Of a DNA stretch of 48,105 nucleotides, positions 41,742 to 48,105 are shown one piece after another (the first letter of the stretch is position 1; every line of letters begins with the position of its first letter). Made by a program: the position numbers and the translations under genes. Below the pieces are notes generated by a model. That model saw only the letters and a list, made by a program, of their open reading frames with translations. It searched no databases and had not been told where the DNA came from. The DNA is from a virus. The stretch spans positions 1-48,105 of IMG/VR virus record IMGVR_UViG_3300034073_004578; one strand, given 5' to 3'.

Positions 41742-43052
41742 ATGACAAAAGAAGAATTACTTAAGATTGTTGAAGAGTATGTAAATTCTGAATCTAAGAA
41801 AAAATGGAGGCCTGGTAAAGATTATGTTCATTATGCTGGGCCTTATTTTAATCATGAAGAAATTGTAAGATCTATTTCCACTCTTCTTGATGGTTGGCTT
41901 GTTTTAGGATCAGAGGCATATAAGGCTGAGAAAAAATTATCTTCTTTGTTTGGAAAAAATTATGCATTATTGACTAATTCTGGTAGTTCATCTAATTTAT
42001 TGATGATGTCTTCTTTAAAGTCAAAAAGATACTTAAATTTTCCTGAAGGCACTAAGGTTCTCACTCCTATTGCTGGTTTTCCTACAACAATAAATCCTAT
42101 ATTTCAATGTGGATTCAAGCCTGTTTTTGTTGATATTTCTTTAGATGGTTTGAATTTAAATCTAGATGATGTTGAAGCTACATTGCAAGCAGATCCAGAG
42201 ATTAAAGTAATTACATTTGCTCATGTATTGGGAAATCCTCCTGATATGTATAGGCTTTTAGATATTATTGATCATTATGGATTAATTCTATTAGAAGATT
42301 GCTGTGATGCTTTAGGTTCAACATTTGATGGTAATCCTTTAGGTAGTTTTGGAACAATGTCTTCTTGTTCTTTTTATCCTGCTCATCATATAACTTGTGG
42401 AGAGGGTGGATTAGTTTGTTGTAATGATGAACAATTAGAAAAAGTAATTAGAAGTATTAGAGATTGGGGTCGTGGTTGTTTTTGTATTGGTAAGCAAAAT
42501 ATAACTGAGTGTGGTGCTTGTAATAAGAGATTTTCTGAGTGGTTGCCAAGTATTCCAGGTGAAGTTTTTGATCATAAGTATGTTTATGAGGAAATTGGAT
42601 ATAACTTAAAGCCAATAGAAGTTCAAGCAAGTATGTTATTAGCGCAAATTGAAAAGTTGTCAGAAATAAAAAGATTGCGACAGAATAATTATAAGATGCT
42701 TTTTGATGTTTTTAGTAAGTATGAAGATTATTTTGTATTGCCAATTGCAGAGAAGCATTCTGATGTTAATTGGTTTGCATTTCCTATAACAATCAAAGAT
42801 AATGCGCCTTTTAAGAGGAGTGATATCTGTCAGTATTTTGAATCGAAGAAAATTCAAACTAGACCATATTTTGCTGGTAATATCTTGATGCAACCAGCTT
42901 ATAGTCATTTAGTTGGTGATATGGATCTTAGTGATTTTCCTGTAGCTAAAAAAGTCACTACAGATACATTCTTTTTAGGAACATCTCCAGTGATAACACC
43001 TGAACAAATTCATTATATAGGTGAAGTTTTAGATAGTTTTTTTGATAAATAA
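41742..43052 (+). CDS. rfbH: RfbH-like 4-keto-6-deoxyhexose 3-dehydratase (DegT fold)
   Basis: A 436-residue member of the DegT/DnrJ/EryC1 fold that resembles CDP-4-keto-6-deoxyglucose 3-dehydratase (E1), which makes 3,6-dideoxyhexoses. The Lys that holds PLP in transaminases is replaced by His (CSFYPAHHITCGEGG), the hallmark of the PMP-dependent dehydratases. The iron-sulphur cysteines characteristic of RfbH are visible in WGRGCFCIGKQNITECGACNKRF. Other landmarks are LLTNSGSSSN, FVDISLDGLNLN and ILLEDCCDALGSTF. It would use a reductase partner (E3) that is not seen in this window. Strong family match; the sugar itself is inferred. Confidence 0.88.
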   Translation: MTKEELLKIVEEYVNSESKKKWRPGKDYVHYAGPYFNHEEIVRSISTLLDGWLVLGSEAYKAEKKLSSLFGKNYALLTNSGSSSNLLMMSSLKSKRYLNFPEGTKVLTPIAGFPTTINPIFQCGFKPVFVDISLDGLNLNLDDVEATLQADPEIKVITFAHVLGNPPDMYRLLDIIDHYGLILLEDCCDALGSTFDGNPLGSFGTMSSCSFYPAHHITCGEGGLVCCNDEQLEKVIRSIRDWGRGCFCIGKQNITECGACNKRFSEWLPSIPGEVFDHKYVYEEIGYNLKPIEVQASMLLAQIEKLSEIKRLRQNNYKMLFDVFSKYEDYFVLPIAEKHSDVNWFAFPITIKDNAPFKRSDICQYFESKKIQTRPYFAGNILMQPAYSHLVGDMDLSDFPVAKKVTTDTFFLGTSPVITPEQIHYIGEVLDSFFDK

Positions 43053-43078
43053 AAAAGAGGCCAAATGGCCTCTTTTTT
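43051..43078. terminator. Bidirectional intrinsic terminator
   Basis: AAAAAAGAGGCCA (43051-43063) and TGGCCTCTTTTTT (43066-43078) form a perfect stem with A and T runs on either side, between the two converging halves of the sugar cassette. Its ends overlap the stop codons of both genes. Confidence 0.9.
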
Positions 43079-43368
43079 TAGAATGGAACTTTGCCTCTTA
43101 GTATGTCCCAAAGCATCATCCAATCACTAATTTTTGCTTTCACTGGATCTTTAAATGCAGCTGGTTGATTCTTTTCGAAAAAATAATGTCCAGACCAAGC
43201 AAATGGATAAACAATAAATGGTGTTAAGATAAGAAACCAATAGTAACCAAATTTGATACATAGGGCAACCCATAAAATTGTCATAAATTGTCCAAGTACG
43301 TGTAATCTTCTACATACTTTATTTTGATGTAGTGTTAGATACATTTCATAATATTCTTTCATATTCAT
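43078..43368 (-). CDS. DUF962/Mpo1-like membrane protein
   Basis: A 96-residue protein with the DUF962 (Mpo1/YGL010w) pattern: an N-terminal YLTLHQNKVCRRLHVLGQF with conserved His residues, then two hydrophobic segments (MTILWVALCIKFGYYWFLI and PFIVYPFAWSGHYFF), then EKNQPAAFKDPVKAKISDWMM. Yeast Mpo1 is a membrane dioxygenase that shortens 2-hydroxy fatty acids using Fe(II); the family histidines are H14, H24 and H61 here. In a phage this is unexpected, and its job beside sugar genes is unknown; it might modify host membrane lipid. It is the last gene of the minus-strand run, with an AAAGGA SD before its start. Confidence 0.75.
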   Translation of the reverse strand: MNMKEYYEMYLTLHQNKVCRRLHVLGQFMTILWVALCIKFGYYWFLILTPFIVYPFAWSGHYFFEKNQPAAFKDPVKAKISDWMMLWDILRGKVPF

Positions 43369-43371
43369 ATT

Positions 43372-44367
43372 TTAATCCTTTAAGTTTGAATATCTCATCA
43401 AATTTTCCCACCATATTCTTGGTGTATATTTTTCCATAAATAATTCGTGCATTTTCTTTGCCATCTGAATTCTTTTTTCATTATGATCTAAGTAATATTG
43501 AATTACATATGCAAAATTGTTTTCGTTGATTGATGCAAAATGTTCTCCATCCTTGAACCATTCTCCAGTGTGAAATTTATAAACATCAGGAAGAGTTGCA
43601 ATCATCATATTTCCGCAAGCAGCAATTTCCCATACTCTAGATTTTCTATTACCTATGAAAGCATTGCCATTAAAATTAAGTTCAATTTTAGATTTTCTAT
43701 GAGCTTCTGCCCATTCTTCGTGAGAAAGTCTTTTATCATTAGGTCCTCTTCCTCCTAGCCAATTGATCTTAAGTCCAAGTTTGTCTAAATTGTATTTATA
43801 AAATTGTCTTTCATAATCTTCAGTTGATCCAATGAAAGATACATCATAAATTTTTTCTTCTTCTGGTATTGGATAAAGCACATTTGTATCCATAGGTTCA
43901 AACGTGCTATAAATATTTGGGAACATTTCTCCATAACCAGTATCTATACAAACAATATTGCAGTGCTGAGATAAATCCCACAATGGAATGTCATAATTCA
44001 TTACACCAATATCATTTTTTCTTTTTAAGAAACATCTAAAATTTACATATCTTAATTTTGTATGTAAGCTATGAGTGTCCCAAACAATAATATTTAATTT
44101 TTTACCAAGTTTTTCAGCTGTGGGCATATCAACAAAAACGTGTTTGATTGGGCTTAAGAGAATCAAATCACATTCAGTTTCAAGCATAACTTTACATAAT
44201 TCTTCTCTTGACCAAATTTCTGATGGTGAGATATATTTTACTTCATATTCAACATTAGGGTCATTATTAAATGTTGCTTCCAGGGAATTGACAATATTTT
44301 TGGTATGGCAGGGTGTTCCAACTCTATCTCCGCAAAACCATCTTGAAGTGATAAATAAAATTTTCAT
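43372..44367 (-). CDS. Glycosyltransferase (GT-B fold, CgeB-like)
   Basis: A 331-residue protein starting MKILFITSRWFCGDRVGTP, the usual Rossmann start of GT-B transferases. The C-terminal nucleotide-sugar half holds SFIGSTEDYERQFY, LNFNGNAFIGNRKSRVWEIAACGNMMIATLPDVYKFH and WFKDGEHFASINE, typical of the CgeB/group 1 family where a glutamate contacts the sugar nucleotide. It probably transfers the deoxysugar made by the neighbouring genes, either to DNA, a virion protein or host polysaccharide. The true start is ATG 44367, inside a longer frame; the four bases before it overlap the upstream kinase stop. Confidence 0.8.
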   Translation of the reverse strand: MKILFITSRWFCGDRVGTPCHTKNIVNSLEATFNNDPNVEYEVKYISPSEIWSREELCKVMLETECDLILLSPIKHVFVDMPTAEKLGKKLNIIVWDTHSLHTKLRYVNFRCFLKRKNDIGVMNYDIPLWDLSQHCNIVCIDTGYGEMFPNIYSTFEPMDTNVLYPIPEEEKIYDVSFIGSTEDYERQFYKYNLDKLGLKINWLGGRGPNDKRLSHEEWAEAHRKSKIELNFNGNAFIGNRKSRVWEIAACGNMMIATLPDVYKFHTGEWFKDGEHFASINENNFAYVIQYYLDHNEKRIQMAKKMHELFMEKYTPRIWWENLMRYSNLKD

Positions 44368-44369
44368 AA

Positions 44370-45140
44370 TTATATAGTACACACACCCTTTTTTTGAACA
44401 ACTTTGGTAGCACATTCTTGAGCAAACAATATTGCTTTTTCAATGTTTTTTGTTCTTACATATTCACAAACTAAACCAGATATAAAAGTGTCTCCTGCAC
44501 CAGAAACATCTTTAATGTTTACTTTTTCAACAGGATAAATTTTATGCCAATATTCACAGCCTTCATCAGATCTTGTGATAATCATTTTTTTATAAAGATC
44601 TAAGAAATCTATTGTGTGTTTTGTTCTATCATATTCGGTATGATTGATTTTTATGAAAGATACATTTTCGCACCAATCACCTAAAATTTTCTTTGTATCT
44701 AAAAATACATTATCATTTCTGTAAGCAATTGTTTTGATATCTTCTTCAGATAAAAAACCTTTACAATAATCGCTAATGATTATTGCATCGTATTTGACAT
44801 TTTCATAAATATTATTTTGAATATTGTTTAATAATTCATCAGATATTTGTGTAGCTTTATCATTTGTATCAACACGTAGTAAAAGTGTATTTGTTCTTTC
44901 ATCTACATATCTGGTTTTGATAATTGTTTCATTGTGAGTTATAAGCTTAGCAAAAGCTCCAATTGCTTTAATGTTATCAAATACATTAAGAGCCATACCT
45001 CCATTAGATTTAGTATGTTCTGGATTGAAAATTGGAGCTGGTCCTTCAGGTGCTAATCTAAATACATCACCATATACAAAACTATCCTCACAAGAATCTC
45101 CAATAATTAAAATCTTGATATCTTTATATAAATCTTTCAT
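44370..45140 (-). CDS. PfkB-family sugar kinase (HldE/RfaE kinase-like)
   Basis: A 256-residue ribokinase-fold enzyme. The opening ILIIGDSCEDSFVYGDVFRLAPEGPAPIF matches the N-terminal segment of heptose-7-phosphate kinase HldE (GDxMLDxYxxGxxxRISPEAPVPV). GGMALNVFDNIKAIGA is the PfkB substrate loop. The PfkB signature 2, DVSGAGDTFISGL with catalytic Asp in GAGD, is intact. It likely phosphorylates a sugar phosphate feeding the neighbouring NDP-sugar pathway. It is shorter than HldE kinase domains (about 310 aa) and has no nucleotidyltransferase half, although the gene at 40367 supplies one. Its start overlaps the upstream stop (ATGA), so translation is coupled. Confidence 0.82.
   Translation of the reverse strand: MKDLYKDIKILIIGDSCEDSFVYGDVFRLAPEGPAPIFNPEHTKSNGGMALNVFDNIKAIGAFAKLITHNETIIKTRYVDERTNTLLLRVDTNDKATQISDELLNNIQNNIYENVKYDAIIISDYCKGFLSEEDIKTIAYRNDNVFLDTKKILGDWCENVSFIKINHTEYDRTKHTIDFLDLYKKMIITRSDEGCEYWHKIYPVEKVNIKDVSGAGDTFISGLVCEYVRTKNIEKAILFAQECATKVVQKKGVCTI
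44374..44379 (-). promoter_or_regulatory. Possible -10 box for the glycosyltransferase gene
   Basis: On the minus strand TACTAT is followed by exactly six bases (ATAATT) and the ATG at 44367. The spacing equals that of other leaderless sites here, but the box is a poor match to TATAAT and no SD or -35 is clear. Confidence 0.25.
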
Positions 45141-45646
45141 AATAATGGTGTGTTTTTATCCCTATTAGATAAAATTGGATTTTGGCACATCCAATTTATA
45201 TTCAATTTTGGTTCAGCCCAGTTCACAGATTGTTGCTCATCAATATCTGGATAATTACCTTCATAACTCCATTTATAATGAAAAACAGCAAAATCACTTA
45301 AAACCAAATGACCATTTAAGAATCCTGGAGGAACAAGAATACTTAATTTATCTTGTGAATCTGCATCTACAGTTATATCCATATGATCTAAATATTCATC
45401 ACTATCTGATATGTAATTTGCCACTACTAATTGTATTTTGCCATAAATACAAGTAATGAGTTTCCAAGATTTATCTGTATGTAAACCTCTTAAGACACCT
45501 TTTTTAGATGTAGCAACTTTATCATGATTGAAATTCAGATCTTTAAATTGTTTTTGTTCCCATATGGTATACAATTGACCACGATGATCTTGAAAACTAT
45601 CATAATTTAAAACTATAATATTTTTCAAAACATCTTTTCTAGCCAT
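45137..45646 (-). CDS. RfbC-like NDP-sugar epimerase (cupin)
   Basis: A 169-residue cupin of the dTDP-4-dehydrorhamnose 3,5-epimerase type. DHRGQLYTIWEQKQF is the N-terminal strand. KKGVLRGLHTDKSWKLITCIYGKIQLVV is the RGLHxQ...LV.V..G.I core, with the catalytic His. ILVPPGFLNGHLVLSDFAVFHYKWS matches the PPGFAHGF...YK.S segment. It would act on C3/C5 of a 4-keto-6-deoxy sugar. The sequence diverges from RfbC at several points (for instance NGHL for AHGF), so the exact reaction could differ. It has a GAGG SD and follows the ColD-like gene with an eight-base overlap. Confidence 0.82.
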   Translation of the reverse strand: MARKDVLKNIIVLNYDSFQDHRGQLYTIWEQKQFKDLNFNHDKVATSKKGVLRGLHTDKSWKLITCIYGKIQLVVANYISDSDEYLDHMDITVDADSQDKLSILVPPGFLNGHLVLSDFAVFHYKWSYEGNYPDIDEQQSVNWAEPKLNINWMCQNPILSNRDKNTPLL

Positions 45647-46808
45647 TTAGTACCTCTATAAGCTTGTCGATTTTTTCTCTTTCAAGCCCTGGATAATTTC
45701 CAATATACCAAGAAAAATTGTGAATATGTTCTATGTTTGAGAAATTTTCAAATTCTGTGTAAATTGTTTTGAAGAAAGGTTGTCTCATTTGATTTCCACC
45801 ACCAGACAATCCTCTTCTAAATTCAATCTTATTTTCTTTAAGTTTATTTTCTAAATCATTTCTTTTATCAAAACTAGATTCTTTCAATATTACAATGAAA
45901 GCATAATTACAGTTGCCTTCAATATTGATATTTGTATGATACTTTTCAGAATCTAATTTCGACATAAAATAGTTGAAATTATCTATTCTTTCTTGATTCT
46001 TAATATCAAGTTTAGGTAATTGAGATAGACCAATTACAGCATTGATTTCTGTGCTTCTAAAATTATGAGCTGGTCTTAGAAAAATAAAATCTGGATTAAG
46101 ATCAGGATTTTCATCAATGATTTGCTGCCTCATTGATTCATCAGTCATTTCCCTAGTCATTCCATGAGATCTTAAAGCTCTGCAAACTTGATAGAAATTC
46201 CAATCATTAGTACAGATCATTCCACCTTCGATAGTTGACATATGATGAGCAAAATAAAAACTGAAATTACTTGCAAAACCAAAATTTCCCACTTTTATAC
46301 CTTGAAAAGTAGTTCCATGAGATTCGCAAACATCTTCAATTAATAAAATATTTTGTTCTTTACAAATGCTCAATAGTTCATCTGTAAGACCATTGATTCC
46401 TAATACGTGAGTTAGAAAAATAGCTTTAGTATTAGGAGTTATTGCTTCTTTAAGCTTATCAATATCAAATGATAAATTTTCAAAGTTGACATCTACAAAA
46501 ACTAGTTTATGTCCAGAAAACAATACTGAAGATATATCAGAAATCCAAGTTAGTGGGGGAAGAATTATCTCCCCCTCACCTACTATTTGAGCTAATGCCA
46601 ACATAGTTAATTCATTAGCAGAAGCACCAGAGTTGACAAAAAGATTATATTTAGTTCCTAGCCAATCACCCCAAGCATTTTCAAATTCCTTTACTTTTGG
46701 TCCATTGGTTAGTTTTGGTATAGAATCTTGAGATAAAAAATCTACAACAGCATTAATATCTTGCTTATCAATGTTGTCATTCATAAGTGGTAGGAAAAAA
46801 TTATTCAT
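45639..46808 (-). CDS. DegT-fold 3-dehydratase, ColD-like (His replaces Lys)
   Basis: A 389-residue DegT/DnrJ/EryC1 protein. NSGASANELTMLAL binds the cofactor phosphate, FVDVNFENLSFD and LLIEDVCESHGTTF hold the pyridine Asp, and FYFAHHMSTIEGGMI has His in place of the Schiff-base Lys. This is the motif of GDP-4-keto-6-deoxymannose 3-dehydratase (ColD). No iron-sulphur cysteines are present, unlike the RfbH-like gene at 41742, which also fits ColD. A 3,6-dideoxyhexose such as colitose is therefore a candidate product, though the sugar is inferred. The ATG lies six bases after a TATAAT box that contains the stop codon of the upstream gene. Confidence 0.85.
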   Translation of the reverse strand: MNNFFLPLMNDNIDKQDINAVVDFLSQDSIPKLTNGPKVKEFENAWGDWLGTKYNLFVNSGASANELTMLALAQIVGEGEIILPPLTWISDISSVLFSGHKLVFVDVNFENLSFDIDKLKEAITPNTKAIFLTHVLGINGLTDELLSICKEQNILLIEDVCESHGTTFQGIKVGNFGFASNFSFYFAHHMSTIEGGMICTNDWNFYQVCRALRSHGMTREMTDESMRQQIIDENPDLNPDFIFLRPAHNFRSTEINAVIGLSQLPKLDIKNQERIDNFNYFMSKLDSEKYHTNINIEGNCNYAFIVILKESSFDKRNDLENKLKENKIEFRRGLSGGGNQMRQPFFKTIYTEFENFSNIEHIHNFSWYIGNYPGLEREKIDKLIEVLNG

Positions 46809-46814
46809 ATCTTT

Positions 46815-46820
46815 ATTATA
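46815..46820 (-). promoter_or_regulatory. -10 box with leaderless geometry for the ColD-like gene
   Basis: Minus-strand TATAAT (46820 down to 46815), then six bases (AAAGAT), then ATG at 46808. The TAA stop of the radical SAM gene lies inside the box. A TTCAAA at 15-base spacing is a possible -35. Confidence 0.55.
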
Positions 46821-48105
46821 GGTCTTCTCTTACAATTTGAATTTCTAAAGACTTGAGAATATTCTCTCGAGCAGGTTTTCCAAATTTTGATTCAATCATA
46901 TTCAAGAAGTTTTCATTTGAATGATACTTGATAAATGCTTGATCTCTAAAATCTAAAATTTCTCTTCTAGTCAATTGAGGATTGAACATAGGCAGTGTTC
47001 GTTTAGCATGAAATCCAAATTGATCATAGGTTTTTGGTAATTCATATCCATTATCATAAGAGTCTTTATAAAGTTGACTTCCTGGCAAAGCAATAGCTGG
47101 ATATGCATTCCATCCTGCAGTATTTAGCTCTAATGCAAGATCAAGTGTTTTTTGCATAGTTTCCATATCTTCTCCAGGAAGACCAAAGATATAGTTTGCT
47201 AAAACTTCAATGCCAGCTTCTTCAACTTGTTTAACTACCTTTACAATATCTACATCTTCAAATTTACCTTTAGAAACTTCAAGACGTACTTTCTTTTCAG
47301 AACTTTCAATTCCTAAACAAAGCCATTTAATTCCAGCTTCTCTTACTAATTTCAAGACATCAGGATTAGTTACGGTATCAACTCTGGAATAAGCCCACAT
47401 TCTGACTTTTTCACCATATCCTCTTTCTTTCAACATATTACAAAGAGGTACATAATACTTTTTATTTAGGAGGAACATTTCATCTACAATTCTGATTGTT
47501 TCCACTCCCATTTCAACAAGCTTGTCAAATTCCTGAATAATAAATTCTGGTGACCAAAATCTCATATTGCTATAATTTCCAGCAACACCAATTTCTTCAT
47601 TATCGTTTCTATTTAGGATATTGATCATACAGAAAGAGCATCCAAATCTACATCCTAAAGAAGTTTGTAGTGCTGCATATGGACTTCTTTTATTTTCATC
47701 ATATTCAGCATGCCACAATGGAGATCTATACATATCTAATGGACGTTCTTTATATGGAAGTAAGTCCCAAGCATATCCTGGCAAGTCTATATCCATTCTT
47801 TCAGTAGGGACAACAATTTCAGGATCATTAAATACTACTTCACCATTTTTTCGCCAAGCAATTCCATTGATACTATCCAATGATTCAAGATTGATTTCTT
47901 GTTTCAGTAGATTTCTAAGAGCATACACACCCTCATTCATAAAGACAATATCAATAGATTTTTCATCAATCAAAGTCTTTTTTGGAAGAGCTTGAACATA
48001 TGATCCAACATATGCAATTGGAGATTCTACTCCACTTTCCTTGATAAACTCAGAAAATTGAACAGCGCCAGACATAGAAACTGTTCCTGAATTTACATTT
48101 TGACC
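46816..48105 (-). CDS. B12-binding radical SAM protein, 5'-truncated
   Basis: At least 429 residues are visible and the frame is open to the window edge, so the start lies beyond base 48105. The visible N-terminus (GQNVNSGTVSMSGAVQFSEF) looks like the middle of a cobalamin-binding Rossmann domain. The radical SAM core begins at TSLGCRFGCSFCMI, where three cysteines (CxxxCxxC) hold the 4Fe-4S cluster. IRIVDEMFLLNKKYY, GIESSEKKVR and ANYIFGLPGEDMETMQ are typical later core strands. Such enzymes often methylate or rearrange unactivated carbons. In a sugar cassette, C-methylation of a sugar or natural-product-like chemistry is plausible but the substrate is unknown. Confidence 0.88.
   Translation of the reverse strand, partial: GQNVNSGTVSMSGAVQFSEFIKESGVESPIAYVGSYVQALPKKTLIDEKSIDIVFMNEGVYALRNLLKQEINLESLDSINGIAWRKNGEVVFNDPEIVVPTERMDIDLPGYAWDLLPYKERPLDMYRSPLWHAEYDENKRSPYAALQTSLGCRFGCSFCMINILNRNDNEEIGVAGNYSNMRFWSPEFIIQEFDKLVEMGVETIRIVDEMFLLNKKYYVPLCNMLKERGYGEKVRMWAYSRVDTVTNPDVLKLVREAGIKWLCLGIESSEKKVRLEVSKGKFEDVDIVKVVKQVEEAGIEVLANYIFGLPGEDMETMQKTLDLALELNTAGWNAYPAIALPGSQLYKDSYDNGYELPKTYDQFGFHAKRTLPMFNPQLTRREILDFRDQAFIKYHSNENFLNMIESKFGKPARENILKSLEIQIVREDL

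Noticed and set aside
1-48105. tRNA genes, CRISPR arrays, insertion sequences and integration sites
   Set aside because: No cloverleaf with a CCA-type end, no spaced direct repeats and no transposase or integrase motif was recognised by reading; a dedicated tRNA scan was not possible.

Overview
This window is AT-rich, densely coding DNA with almost no gaps. It carries a complete tailed-phage DNA-packaging and head-assembly module, so it is a segment of a large-genome Caudoviricetes phage, probably environmental. The host cannot be fixed from sequence. The clearest host-facing signal is the promoters: plain sigma70-type boxes (TTGATT/TTGATA, TATAAT/TAAAAT), with several -10 boxes ending exactly six bases before an ATG. 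That predicts leaderless mRNAs and argues against Bacteroidetes-type promoters. Shine-Dalgarno (SD) sites are also present, most clearly in the late genes. TAA, TAG and TGA are all used as stops.

Layout. 1-4808 (+): a truncated unknown gene, a SpoVS-like protein, an unknown, then a class I ribonucleotide reductase pair (nrdB, nrdA) resembling the eukaryotic type. 4839-6861 (-): two proteins starting MWY, one with tandem GNAT-like halves. 6899-11281 (+): dUTPase, a HAD phosphatase, two small phage-family proteins (one looks like a metallopeptidase that has lost its zinc ligands), a DnaX-like clamp-loader ATPase, a SigH-like sigma factor and an unknown. 11273-13987 (-): a 904-residue MWY protein with an HEVAH metallopeptidase motif. 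14057-17736 (+): a short PurA/PurZ-family synthetase, a DnaN-like sliding clamp, a HolA-like delta subunit and a second sigma factor.

17882-38989 (+) is the late module: a probable small terminase, the large terminase, several unknown head-module proteins, a portal with a C-terminal DUF559/Vsr-like nuclease domain, a 1383-residue fusion that begins with a prohead protease, an acidic scaffold-like protein, a probable decoration protein and the HK97-fold major capsid protein. A LAGLIDADG homing endonuclease and a decayed endonuclease tail follow (39074-40346).

40367-48105 is a sugar cassette on two converging strands: a HAD-nucleotidyltransferase fusion, an RfbH-like dehydratase, a DUF962/Mpo1-like membrane protein, a glycosyltransferase, a PfkB/HldE-like kinase, an RfbC-like epimerase, a ColD-like dehydratase and a B12-binding radical SAM protein that runs off the window. 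The set suggests synthesis and transfer of a deoxysugar.

Most notable: the portal-nuclease fusion; an in-frame TGA that splits a head-module gene from a DUF192 domain whose first strand is encoded before any usable start codon; recurrent leaderless promoter geometry on both strands; an identical 14-bp stop/start overlap (DDVV-stop / MWY) at two unrelated gene junctions; and zinc-knuckle-like cysteine clusters in many packaging and head proteins. No tRNA, rRNA, CRISPR array or insertion sequence was recognised.
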